From Ceratothoa steindachneri (lineage: Eukaryota; Arthropoda; Malacostraca; Isopoda; Cymothoidae): a DNA stretch of 64,000 nt. Shown in pieces: positions 30,925 through 42,015 of the stretch. Position numbers and translations under genes: made by a program. Below the pieces are notes generated by a model. That model searched no databases. It was not told the origin of the DNA and worked only from the letters and a program-made list of their open reading frames with translations. The stretch lies in the NCBI GenBank assembly GCA_963969495.1, contig OZ018333.1, positions 88,986,942 to 89,050,941 on the forward strand. The letters run 5' to 3'. Within the stretch, counting starts at the first letter, position 1. Every line of letters begins with the position of its first letter.

Positions 30925-31830
30925 TCCTTCTTGTGGTGGATCGATAAGGCCAACCCCCTTAGGTGAGTGAGGGATGACAGGACCCATTGGACCCTGCCCT
31001 ACAAAGTCATTCTGGCCTGTATATTAAGCTTACAGGAGCTCACTGTATGTCACTCCCTCTCTTTCCTGAATGATTTCAATTTGCTGGCCTTGAATTCGAC
31101 AAAAGGTACCCTGAAGGGGACCTATGATGTCTTGGGGAGATTGGGAAATAGCGACGGAGGCTCCCAATGAGATAGGATAGACATGGTCCAGGAGGTTACC
31201 CAGCCCCAGACAGTAGGATCTTTCATAGGGTTGAACACAGGCTCGGTGCCAAGCACCAGAACTAGGACAGAAAGTGCACAAAGCGGAGCCTCGATTACAT
31301 TGGGGCCCCTCATTCAGAGGTAACTGGAATTTTTGAACCCATAAACTTCAAACGCTTCCTTGATATTCGCTCCACTAATGGGCCCATGTTGGCTAAGAGA
31401 ACATTAGAAGAGCGCTTCAGCTAGCCTGATTGGTAGAAAGTCGAAGGTGACCAGTTTCTTGAATGGGAGCCCTCAGGCGAAGGGGGCGATGATTAGTGCC
31501 TATTGGACATTTGATGGCAAACCGTTGAGTGTGATGCCATCATACTCTACCATGAACTTTCTGAAAGGAGTGATTTATATGAGGGAAGTCTTGGACTACT
31601 CCATAGATGACATCACCTCAAAGCTGATTGACCATGGAGAGATCAAGGGAGGAGCCTCGAAACCCAGCCCTACAATCTTCATTACATTCAACTGTTCCAA
31701 GCTTCCTGACTCTGTGCATGCTGGTTAGTATTGCTACTACCTGGAGTCATTCATGCCACTGCTGTTGAGGTGCTACTACTGCCACCACTTTGGCGATACA
31801 AACATGGCTTTTGAGCTGATACCTAAATCT
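30925..31830 (+). pseudogene. I-clade LINE copy B: ORF1
   Basis: The open frame 31447-31728 is the ORF1 core (VIYMREVLDYSIDDITSKL, PTIFITFNCSKLPDSV), followed by LRCYYCHHFGDTN, a zinc-knuckle-like block (C-x2-C-x4). The core is deleted in the reference copy, so this is the best view of it in the window together with 37440-38036. Frame breaks are present. Confidence 0.65.
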
Positions 31831-32135
31831 CAAGCCCCATTTCCAACATTTTAAAATTATTCCCTCCCAGCTTTATTTCATTTCACCATATATTAATGAT
31901 TGATATAGTTTACTGAAATTATACTTTGCTCAGTGCTATTAATAGGCCATAATGTGGAGTAATTTGGAGTACTTTCATTGCCACTTGTATCAGATGACAT
32001 TCCAAGCTACATGCCTCCTCCAGTCATTTAAGATGATGTTCCACCCGTAAACTGGCGTAATCTTCCTCACCAGTTGTATCAAACAACGTTCCGAGCATCG
32101 TACATTCTCGAGTCGTAACAGATGATGTAACTAGC
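31831..32135. other. Non-coding insertion in copy B
   Basis: A/T-rich stretch with three diverged units that include CACTTGTATCAGATGACATT and CAGTTGTATCAAACAACGTT. It separates ORF1 and the endonuclease of copy B. I do not recognise it. Confidence 0.4.
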
Positions 32136-34250
32136 TAACAGTGCCTGGAGTTCTACCTCCAGGAAGCGTATGGCCATTTCCACTAGGGACAATAGAATTG
32201 CTCATGTTTCCGGGCCAGCTAGGAGAAGCTGCGGTGTCTTGTCTCCTTTTTTCCTTAGATATTTTTTTGCAAGAGACCATGGTGGGTGTGTGTACCCTTC
32301 CCACCCTCCTGGGGTATAAGGGTTTTGTGTATATTCTGCTGTTAGTAGACTTCAACACGGGGGCTTCCGTTGCATTGTGGGATGGTTGCTGAAGCTCTTT
32401 CTCTTCAATGGGACACACTCCCTCTGTGGAGATTACTCGATCAATCCCATAGGTCAGGTCCTTGCAGATCTGATATTGATGAGCTGGAGATAGGTGCTCT
32501 GAATGTGGATGAGTTTACACATCACTGCTCAAGAACTGCTTCATTTGTCTATGGTAGTGATTACTTTCCCATTCAAATAACATTTTCTGGGTTGCTGTTG
32601 CCTGAGAGCCTGGCACGGTGGTCTGCATTTCAGGAAATGACTAATTTGAGTTCTTCAGCAACCTCATCAACATGGCCCTGAATACTAGAATGTCTAGCCA
32701 ATTGGTGGTCAGCTGAGTGTGATAAAGCACTCAAACAGAAGTATTATGTATACATGTTCTATAAGTGCCACACAAATGATTTTACTGTCAGTGAATTTTA
32801 TCAGGCTAGGTTCTGGTATGTTTCGAAGCTTGCCCACCATCTTACAGGAAAATGGGACCACAATCTTTGACCCTGCCTCTGCAGGGAAATCCTTTGCAAC
32901 TGCATCCTCTGCATTATATAGCTGCGATTCTGCTCTATCATCCTTTAATACATGTTGTGATGTTGTTGAAGCATGCCAACTGGACTTTACCTCCAGAGGC
33001 AGAGAACCTTTCAATGACAGGTTTACATTGAGTGAGTTGCGTTCCACTCTCACTTTGTACATGGACACTGGCCTTGTTCCGGAGAATGTCCTGTATGCCA
33101 TGCTTCAATACCTGGGTGAGCGAGGCATGGCCTTTCTGTTATATTTGTAACCTCCCAAGCTCCTGGTGAATTGATACTGTGCTTGCTTTTCACAAACTGG
33201 TGATAAATCACTACCCTGGCTGGTTTCCACCCAATCCTTCTAACCTCCTGCAATTGCAAGTTGATGGAAAATTGTTAAATATTATATTAGACTCTTTCTG
33301 GACAGCGTAGGCTGGGAGGGAATGCCGGTTAATCACCCATCACAGCTGTGTTTGCTTTCGGACGCTGCACATCCCCCACCCTCCCCTGCGATAATGCCAA
33401 GTGCAGCCACATTAACCCTACCCCCATATTGCAAGGCAAGTTTCATCGTCGGGAACCATGCATTATCATGAAATGATAATCAATTCAGCGTATGGATACA
33501 GTGAGCCCTCTCCTGCCTAATGCATCGGGAAGAGGGTCTCCTACAGGGAAGTGTCCTCACTGTCTCACACTTTGCCCTTAGCATCAACAGCATCCCCTCG
33601 GTGCTGCTGGAAGATGTTCTACTTTGATGACCTTTTGATCTCTTGTGGCACGGCCCAGATGCCAACTCTGAAGTGTTGTCTCGAAAAGGCATTGAACCGT
33701 GTCTCTCATTTTCCTTTAGCAAGACTAAGGTTGTGCACTTATGCCATCATCCACAGCTCCACCCTCACAGACTTGTTTCTAAATATGGTTTGCCTGAAAG
33801 TAGTGGATTACTACCATTTACTATAAGGCTCATTCTCAGCTTCTGGGCCTCTTGTACCATGGATATTCTTCACTCTGTGACGCTCAGTGCCTTGGGTGCT
33901 GATATGGCTACTGCCTTACTTTTTAATTGATTCTTTGAAAGCTCAACTACAGATGTGAGTTTTCTACATCTGCAGCGGAGCGTGTATTGCTGAAAGGTGG
34001 ACTCGATTCATCACCATACCTGCCTTTGCCTGGCAACCGGTGCCTTTTGCACATCCCCCATCCAAAGCCTACTTGTCACTGAATGGGAGATGCCACTTGC
34101 TCGGTACCGTGCACAGTACATTATTCACCTGTACATGTGAGCTCTGCATCTCACTCAGGCACCAACACCTTTCACTGCATCCACAGTCGATCTTGACAGT
34201 GTCTATACTGCTGTGAGATGAGTCATACCCTAAGCCTTTTGGGTTTAGGG
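32136..34250 (+). pseudogene. I-clade LINE copy B: endonuclease and RT
   Basis: The endonuclease region (32136-32680) and RT (32800-34250) follow the reference element in order. Readable blocks include GSGMFRSLPTILQENG, SRGREPFNDRFTLSELRS, and YFDDLLISCG, the palm box (YVDD in the reference). A stretch of about 180 bp near 33300-33480 does not match and may be an insertion. The copy ends at about 34250 in the RT C-terminus, so RNase H is missing. Confidence 0.7.
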
Positions 34251-34254
34251 CTTT

Positions 34255-35605
34255 AAAATCCTTCATTTATATTTATGGAGGGGTGTGAAGACACTCGCAT
34301 TAAAGCTAAAAATGCAGTGTATGTTGTAAAATTATTTAGTCCTTAATATACTATTTAAACTGGACCTTCTGTTTGTACCATTATTTGGTTCCTGGCAGTA
34401 TGTCAAAAACGTACAAATGACAAAAACAAAACATTATTTCCCATTTAAATCCAAGTAGCTTAATAATTAGAAATAATTTTTCCTGGAACTTAAATAGTTA
34501 GCTTCACAATTAAAACAAATTATGAATATTTTAATGCAACTAAAAGTTTTAGTGTTATTTAATAATAATACATTACCTTTAGGTTGTAAATCCTCCCAAT
34601 AAATTAAGAATATTAGTCGATGCTTTAATAACTTCTACTTTATTAGCCTGTTTATTTTTTCTTTCTCTCTCAAGGCTGTTATGACCTCACAATATCTTTT
34701 GCAACATCAGTCACTCATTGGCCTCTTCATTCATTGGTATACATTTTTTAATTCACTGATTAATCTTGTTTGTTTGGCGATGCCAGGGCACTCCAAAGTT
34801 ATTGCCATAAAAACACTAAATTTAACATATCAGAAAATTAACAAAAATAATAGTAATTTTCAGATACTACATTAGGCAAAACTATATTTTGCACAAGACT
34901 GATACCAATTGAATCAACCATGTGTAAAAGCACCTAACACAAATTTGTGATTACCAGAAGATATTTTTTTGTTGAAAACCAAAAATGACAAATTCTGACT
35001 ATGTATAAAAACTAAAGGTTACTGTAATTGTGTCATTATGTTTCATATTAATAGTTTAGGAATGAGTTTTATAAATATTATAACTGAGATGTGACATTTA
35101 AAAGTTTATTACTACATATTTACTTTTTGAATAGTTAATGGTTCCACATCTCTGGAACCAGTAAAGCTAATAGGTACTATATTTATCTTTTCTCATTCAT
35201 GTCAATAAGCATTCATTAATTTTAGTGTAGAATGACTCTAAATCAATCTCATCCCAACCTTCACCTTGCAAGAAAACTACTTCCACCCATCCTCAAAATT
35301 AATCTCAAGCCCAGTCCTACCAGTAGCAGCAAAATAGCTTTGCTCTTCCCTCTCCAATTCACAACTTATTAAAACACATCAAGTCTACCTTGTACTAACA
35401 GACACTTAAACAACCTCCCACAAAATGAGACTAAATGAGCTACCATTCAGAAAAATTACCACACATGTCAGAGAGAGCACTTATAGCATAACTAAGCTTC
35501 AGCCATTCAACTATCCTCTAAAAATACAGATACATTAATTAACTAATGAGGCAATGAATTGAATTTATGATGAGATTGAAGAAACTTGGCCTTTATTTGT
35601 TATAG
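34255..35605. other. A/T-rich sequence upstream of exon 1
   Basis: No RT, transposase or tandem unit is visible. It is likely an intron or upstream region of the host gene that starts at 35628. Confidence 0.45.
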
Positions 35606-35690
35606 GATTTCTTCAGAGGCTACAAAAATGGAAGAAATGAAAACCGGAGATATTGATTATACACTCAATTTTCATCTAGATGATAAAAAT
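35606..35690 (+). CDS. Host gene exon 1 (first coding exon)
   Basis: An ATG in good context (AAAAATGG) at 35628 opens 21 codons (MEEMKTGDIDYTLNFHLDD, then Lys-Asn) that end exactly at a donor GTAAGC (35691), phase 0. A pyrimidine-poor acceptor TTATAG before 35606 suggests that an untranslated exon precedes it. The peptide is acidic. I do not recognise the protein. It joins in frame to exon 2 and exon 3. The composition, with repeated Lys-x-Glu motifs in the later exons, is like the N-terminus of some arthropod zinc-finger proteins, but no finger is seen in the window. Confidence 0.6.
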
Positions 35691-35837
35691 GTAAGCATTT
35701 TCTTATATATGTTAGCATTTAACATCATTATTTTGTATGCATTTTAGTTAATATACTTTTACCTATCTAATGATTAACTTGTAAATCTTTGCTTGCATAT
35801 AGTTACAGAAAGTAAATTACTTATTTTTTTATATTAG

Positions 35838-35987
35838 GATATTTATAAAGAAACTGCCATCAAAGACATGAAGGAAGAGTTGTCTGAGTCAGATCATGGA
35901 AATGAAGTAAAATTGATCATAGGTCAAGAAGGAGCAGTCCTTGATGGTTCTAATGACTTGCTGTTAAAAGAATGCCCAGTCAAAGAG
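35838..35987 (+). CDS. Host gene exon 2
   Basis: Acceptor ATATTAG precedes 35838; 50 codons follow, starting DIYKETAIKDMKEELSESDH and ending CPVKE; donor GTAGTT at 35988. Both splice sites are phase 0, so the exon could be skipped without a shift. It is acidic. It lies 147 bp after exon 1, a normal short intron. The next intron is about 21 kb. Confidence 0.65.
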
Positions 35988-36131
35988 GTAGTTATAATGA
36001 GTTGCCTGTTATAATATTTAGCAATGTTCCCATGGTAGCTTAATCTCTCTATAACCTATTATTGGTTAAAGAGAAATAAGTTGAGAGGGTTGAATTTTAT
36101 CTCATCCTTTATTAAAAGCCATTTTATGAGA

Positions 36132-36300
36132 AGCTACCTAACTAAGTGGTCTAAGGCACTGCTTTAACTGAGATAGAAGTGGTGCTTGCTTCTCAGTGTT
36201 CTTTGTTCAATCATTATCACAGAATGAATTTTTTGTAATAAGGAAAAAAGTTTCCATAAAAGAATCTATCTATTTCTTTATGGATGACTCGTTCTATTTT
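36132..36300 (+). repeat. tRNA-Leu-like SINE, copy 1
   Basis: The head CTAACTAAGTGGTCTAAGGC has the box A of a tRNA-Leu-like gene, and GTTCAATCATTATC near 36208 stands for box B. The tail AATTTTTTGTAATAAGGAAA resembles that of the copy at 56475. It cannot fold as a functional tRNA because the arms have mismatches. Confidence 0.65.
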
Positions 36301-36894
36301 ATCATTCTCTCTTATCCATCCTGTAACAGTCACGGTGATTTGCTTTCCTTCCCCACTGCTGCTCCATTTAGCTTCTCCTTCCTTCTAACACCGTCTCATC
36401 CTGCTCCTTACTTTCTGTACAACCCCTCCCACAAGTAGTAGTAGTCACTTGCTGGCTTTGCCACCCCTATATTCACCCCTCACTTAGCGAGCTACTGCGT
36501 GGGATAATTAGCGTTTGAGTCCTGTGAAAACAAAAGGGTCACTGTACCCAATGATTAGGTTTTTCATTTAAATACTCACCCTTTACCTTTCCCTCTACCA
36601 TTGTCATAGCCGCTCAAAATAGCCCCTGTCCCCGTGCTTTCTCAGGTGCTCCCCCTAACTTCTCTGACTTTAGAGGATGACTCCTTGCCCCCTTCACACC
36701 CATGAGGTGCCCTTGGGTGACTCCTTCTTTCCAGCAGCAGTCACCCTTTACTTTCATAGGAGACTGCAAAGAGCTGTCAGTCGGCCTATAATTGACGACT
36801 TCCGTTGGATAAGGCTAACCCACTTAGGGGGCAAGGCATAACAGGGCCTGTCGGCTTGTGTTCCCCCAATGTCCTGCTTTCAGGCATGAGTAGT

Positions 36895-37232
36895 TTACAA
36901 GGGTCAGTGTACCTGCTCCCTATCTCCCCCATAAGGGGCATGGCAATTTGCCTTCCTGGCCGCTGTGCTGACGGGACTCAGCGATCCATCCGGCCCCAGC
37001 TTAGCCTCTTCTTCTTTCTTTCTGTCAGCACACTGAGCCTAAATAAAGACTGTGTGTAAAAACTATTACAAAAAATGCCCCTTTTCATCTTTTATTGAAG
37101 CTACTTTGGTGGCATTGGACAATGGAGCCCCCCTTCCTTAGATAGCCATAGTCCAGAATGTGACCCAGCCCCAGAGGTTAAGATCTTACATGGGGTCAAA
37201 CCTGAGCTTGATGCCAAGCACAGAACCCGAGT
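36895..37232 (+). repeat. Segment duplicated at 38206-38539
   Basis: The segment covers ORF1 sequence, the SINE-like repeat and more ORF1. It is almost identical to 38206-38539, where it sits inside the 3' LTR of the Gypsy element 1.3 kb away. Confidence 0.85.
36926..37078 (+). repeat. SINE-like repeat with LINE-derived head
   Basis: The repeat begins CCCCCATAAGGGGCATGGCA. Its first about 95 bp resemble the 5' end of the I-clade LINE (57861-57955); the last part has AATAAAGACTGTG and an A-rich end. Other copies are at 20303-20575 and 38237-38380. Confidence 0.6.
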
Positions 37233-38040
37233 CTGCCCCTATGCAAGCTACTCCTAAGACAGACATGTCTGTTGCCACTTCAGTATGCAACCAAGTCAAG
37301 ATCAGCATGTCCGGCCCAGTGCTCCTGCAGGTGGGAAGTCTGTGACAAACACCAAAATTGGAAGTTGTAGAGCAGAGCCTCGATTACATCAAGGCTGCTC
37401 ATTCAGAGATTACCTGACATTTTTGAGCCAGCTGGTTTTCAATGCTTTCTGGTTATTCACTCCAATAATGGCAGCATGTTGGCCAAGGGCATCATGATTG
37501 ACCAGATGAGAGCACTAGCTAGTGTTATTAATAGAGCCAAAGGTTACCCATTTTTTATGCAGGAGCCTCCTGGCTAATGTGTAAAATCACTTCAAGGTTG
37601 CCATGAGTACTATACTAGTGCCCTTTGGACACTTAATGTCACCCCGGTGAGTGTGATGCTGCACACTCTACTCTTGAATGTCATGAAAGGAGTGATTTAT
37701 GTGAGGGAACTCATGGACTAGATCATAGATGACAGCATGGAGTGACTCAAGGTCGAACATGTGATGAGAAAACAAGCTCCACGAGTTGTACAGTGGTGTA
37801 TGTCTCTCATGTGAAGTCATTCATTCCACTTCCACAGAAGTGGTACTATTACCAATTCTTCTTCCATATGAATCACTCCATTAGATGTGTGAATTTAGGG
37901 TTACCCAGACTATGCAAGTTGATCCAAGGCTGAACATTATAATTCCAAATTGTGTGTGGCCAAGTGTGTCAATTATGGATAGCTGCATCCTGCTTCTTTG
38001 AAGCAATGTGGTATATATCTTCCTGTGAAGGAAATCCTGT

Positions 38041-39258
38041 TGTGGCTGCAGGGTTGCAACTTCCTCACCAATCTTTCCCGCCGCCCCAACAGGTCCACTC
38101 GGTGGTTCAAGGAGAGGGTATTGAAGAGAGAGAATAATCTCAACCCAATAAATATTCTAAGCTAAACCAACAACACAGCCCCAAAACCTTTAAAATAAAT
38201 ATATCTTACAAGGGTCAGTGTACCTGCTCCCTATCTCCCCCATAAGGGGCATGGCAATTTGCCTTCCTGGCTGCTGTGCTGACGGGACTCAGCGATCCAT
38301 CCGGCCCCAGCTTAGCCTCTTCTTCTTTCTTTCAGCACACTGAGCCTAAATAAAGACTGTGCGTAAAAACTATTAAAAAAAATGCCCCTTATCTTCTTTT
38401 ATTGAAGCTACTTTGGTGGCATTGGACAATGGAGCCCCCTCCCCTTAGATAGCCATAGTCCAGAATGTGACCCAGCCCCAGAGGTTAAGATCTTTCATGG
38501 GGTCACACCTGAGCTTGATGCCAAGCACAGAACCTGAGTATTTATGTATACACTATATAGGTGGCCTTACAATATTATTGGCCAACAACCGCACTTGCAA
38601 AGAGAAATGTCTAGGTCTTCACAAATAGTTGTGAGTCTGTCCAAAATGTATCCAAATATCTGGGAGTGCTATTACCAGTATAAGGGGTAGGGGAGGGAGG
38701 CAGCATGGTGGTTCCGGTCAATGCGGAAAATGGGAGGGCTCTGGCTCCAATCGATGAATAGGGGACTTGGAGGCAGTCTTGAGATGACTCACTGCCACAC
38801 GAGGGTCAAGATTGACTGCTTCCACCTCACCAAGCCAGAATGCACTGGACAAGCCGGCACCAAGAAGCTGGAAAGGAGAAGGCATGTTCAATCACCCAAT
38901 TGTTGTTGCACTTAAAACATTCTTATGCTGCCATTCATACACACCCACCCATTCACACCAAGACTCACCTGAATGACTATTTAGCTTTTATCTAAATTCC
39001 AATGGACACTTTATACAATATTATTTAAGTTCACTGTTAAACTCATCCAATAGCCAATCACTTCCAATTCAGACTAATTTTATTCCTGTTTCAAATATCG
39101 CCTGTGGAGGAAGACAGATGAATGGGGAAACAGGAGAGAAATCTATTGAGTCCCCTCCTACCCGGAGTGACATCGGTGCATCCTCCTCATTTCAAACAAC
39201 TTGAAAAGGGAGAAAGGGATTAGAGACGGGGGAGGGGAGGCAGACACTAACACACACA
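38041..39258 (-). repeat. 3' LTR of the Gypsy element
   Basis: The parts 38041-38205, 38540-38751 and 39221-39258 match the 5' LTR (51347-51736). The LTR ends TG...CA in the minus orientation. It holds two extra stretches: the duplicated segment 38206-38539 and about 470 bp (38752-39220) absent from the 5' LTR. Just outside it, at 39259-39272, a polypurine tract (GGGAGGGATT on the minus strand) fits the usual position next to a 3' LTR. Confidence 0.75.
38206..38539 (+). repeat. LINE/SINE segment inside the 3' LTR
   Basis: This segment is a near-identical copy of 36895-37232. In the 5' LTR the same site has only the short sequence TAACATACTCAAAATTAT. It replaced about 18 bp there. Confidence 0.85.
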
Positions 39259-39505
39259 AATCCCTCCCAGCTAAATTCACCTCACCTCATTATGTCTCAA
39301 TCCCTATCTTCATACACATATTTCATTCATTCACAATGCTTTCGGTATCACCCAGTCATACTCTTTCACCCTGCCTCTCCTCCTAGTCACAGGTCCATCA
39401 ACTGTTTCTGTAATCTGTTGTAATGTCTCATCATGTATGTCCATGGCCCCTTCTCTATGTACTTTATACACACACACACATCTGACATTCCCTGACCAAT
39501 CTCAC

Positions 39506-42002
39506 CTCCCAGACTCCTGGCGAATCGCTACTGTGCTCGCCTTTCGCAAACCGGAGAGAGATCACTCTACTCCGACCGGTTTCCGCCCAATCTCTCTAAC
39601 CTCTTGCGTGTGCAAGTTGATGGAGAAATTGGTAAATGTTAGATTAGCCTTTTTCCTGGACAGCGGAGGCCATCTGTCTTCCGCACACTGTGGCTTCCGC
39701 AAGTTCCACTCCACTTAGGATGCTCTGCTCCGACTGGGAAATGCCGTCTGCGAGGCTTTCCTTCGTAGACAGCACTACGCCACGGTGTTTTTCGATCTGG
39801 AGAAGGCCTATGATACCGCATGGCGATACGGTATCATGGAGACTCTCCACACGACGGGGGCGAGGGGACGCCTCCCAATGTTTATATCTGAATTTTTGCG
39901 AGATCGTCGATTCCTTGTACGGGTGGGGGGAGCCCTCTCCGACCCAAAGGAGCAGGAAAAGGGTGTCCCGCAGGGAAGTGTCCTCAGTGTCACACTCTTT
40001 GCCCTGAGCATCAACGGCATCACCTCGGTGCTGCCGGAAGATGTTCTCGCTACGCTCTACGTGGCGACCTTTCGATCTCTTTTGGCGCGGCCCAGATGCC
40101 AACTTTGGAGCGTCGACTCCAACAGGCATTGAACCGCGTCTCTCGCTATGGCGAAGCGCACAGGTTTCGTTTTTCTTTGGAAGACTAAGGTGGTGCACTT
40201 CTGCCGCCATCCACGGCTTCACCCCAACCCAGATTTGTTTCTTAATGGGGTGCGCCTGGATGTGGTTGAGTCGCACCGTTTCCTTGGTCTTGTATTTGAC
40301 TGACGCCTCACCTGGGAGGCTCATATTCGCAGCCTTAGGGTCTCTTGTACCCGCGCCATGGACATTCTCCGCTCCGTGACGTTCAGCGCTTGGGGCGCTG
40401 ATAGGGCTACTGCCTTACTTTTTTATCGATCCTTTGTTCGCTCGAAGCTCGACTACGGATGCGAGTTTTATGCATCCGCAGCCGAGCGTTTATTGCGGAA
40501 GGTGGATTCGATCCACCACACCGGCCTCCGCCTTGCGCCCGGTGCCTTCCGCACTTTCCCCATTGAGAGACTGTTGGTCGATGCTGGGGAGATGCCACTC
40601 GCTTTGCGCCGGTGCAGTATATCGCTGGCCTGTACACGCGAGCCCTGCGTCTCCCTCAGTCGCCAACAGCTCTCACTGCATCCGCAGCTGATCTCGATGG
40701 TGCCTATGCCGCCGAGAGACGCCAGTCATACCCTAAGCCCTTTGGGTTTAGGGCCAGGAAACTCCTTCGAGAGGTAGATATAGCTCTGGGGCAAGTGGCG
40801 TCCCTGGTTCTGCCCAGGACGCCACCCTGGAGGGTACCACATTTGGCTATTTGTCGCCATGCCTCTGCTTCCAAATCTTGTACGGCGCCTGGAGTATTGC
40901 GTTCGACCTTTTTGGAGCACACCTCGTGTCACGCTGGAACCGTTCCAGTGTATACAGATGGCTCCAAGTCCTAAGAGGGGGTCGGCTTTCACGCTGTATC
41001 CCCTCTGTTTGAAGTCAGCGGCGCTCTACCAGGCGCTGCGTCTGTCTTCATGGCCGAGCTGGTGGCCATACACCATTCGGTACGGGAGATTACGCGACGT
41101 GCCCGGTTCGGAGACCGGATTGTGATCTATAGCGACTCACAAAGCGCCCTGAGTGCTCTCGGGGCATTAGAATCTCCGCATCCCCTGGTTCGCGATATCC
41201 GTGACGCCACGGTTTTGGCGAGCCGGGCAGATGTCGAGATTATCTTCTGCTGGGTTCCTGGACATGTAGGAATTGCGGGGAATGAGGGCGCCAAAGAGTC
41301 CGCGAGGACTCTGCGACCGGACCAGCGTTTTGCTCTTCCTCCCACGACTACATGGCAGGAATACGGGCAGCTCTTCGGACTGCTTGGCAAAGAAGATCGG
41401 AGACGGTCGAAGGGAACTTAAAGTTGCGTGCCATTGCGCCGCGACTGTTTCCATGGACCTATCCCCCAATGCCGCGGCGGCTTCAGGTTGCTTTCTGTCG
41501 TCTCCGAATCGGACACACTCATGTGACGCATCGCTATTTGATGGAGCGCTCGCCTGCGCCCTATTGCAACGACTGTGTCGTCCCCCAGACTGTATGGCAC
41601 ATTCTTGTCGAATGTCCCATTCTGGGTGATCTTCGCGCATGATACCTGTCCCGGTACCGGGATGGGCGGGGTCGCTACTGCCTGGTCTTGTACTCGGGAC
41701 AGATTCTTGCACATTGACTTGTTGACTTTTTGGGGCAGGCCGGGCTTCTTCCCTTTATTTAAGGTTCTTTTTTTGTTATTGTTTTGTTTGTAGGTTGCAC
41801 TCTCCTGCACCGGGGTGAGGGGGACCTCCCCCCACTGCCGGAGATTGCTTCCTGATTGTTAAGTTTTTCAAATTTATATCGATTGTTAAGTTTTCATATT
41901 TTTTTTTTAAAGTAGCCTAGTTCTAGGCTGTCGTGTTTTTCGGCAACTTATGCCCAAGGTGGTAGTTGCCAGATGGGCTCTATAAAATTAAAAAAAAAAA
42001 AA
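39506..42002 (+). mobile_element. I-clade LINE copy D, 5'-truncated, 13-bp target duplication
   Basis: TGACCAATCTCAC stands at 39493-39505 and 42003-42015. The copy starts within the RT (SWRIATVLAFRKPERD) and goes on with FRPISLTSCVCKLMEKLVN, FFDLEKAYDTAWRYGIMETL, KGVPQGSVLSVTLF, a frameshift at the palm, RT C-terminus, RNase H and 3' UTR with a poly(A) end. It is inserted in the Gypsy element between the PPT side and the pol end, and is much less decayed than copies A, B and C. Confidence 0.9.
40940..41700 (+). pseudogene. Copy D RNase H and C-terminal zinc motif
   Basis: RNase H is readable: YTDGSKS (a frame break follows), FMAELVAIHHSVREI with the Glu, IVIYSDSQSALSALGALE with the Asp, and WVPGHVGIAGNE. 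Four codons (Arg-Ala-Asp-Glu in the reference at 63080) are deleted in frame, so the last catalytic Asp is lost. Further on a C-x2-C-x7-H-x4-C block (PYCNDCVVP, HILVECP) is present but in a shifted frame. Confidence 0.75.
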
Positions 42003-42015
42003 TGACCAATCTCAC

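Larger units (their letters stand above)
36320..38040 (+). pseudogene. I-clade LINE copy C: 5' UTR and ORF1
   Basis: The 5' UTR (36320-36560) and ORF1 start match 57861-59000. A 150-bp SINE-like repeat interrupts at 36926-37078; ORF1 then continues (MTQPQRLRSYMGSNL, ESAPMQATPKT) to a zinc-knuckle-like region near 37850-37990. The reading stops at 38040 inside GAAATCCTGT, and continues at 51737 with CTGTCCATTCAG, so the Gypsy element (38041-51736) lies in the middle of this one copy. Many stops and frameshifts. Confidence 0.75.

Noticed and set aside
36132..36215. Functional tRNA-Leu gene
   Set aside because: Only boxes A and B are tRNA-like; the arms do not pair and the sequence runs into a SINE tail. 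The same holds for 56475-56560.
39201..39386. Envelope gene between pol and the 3' LTR of the Gypsy element
   Set aside because: The space between the integrase end and the LTR is short once copy D is removed, and no signal peptide, membrane segment or long frame is seen.
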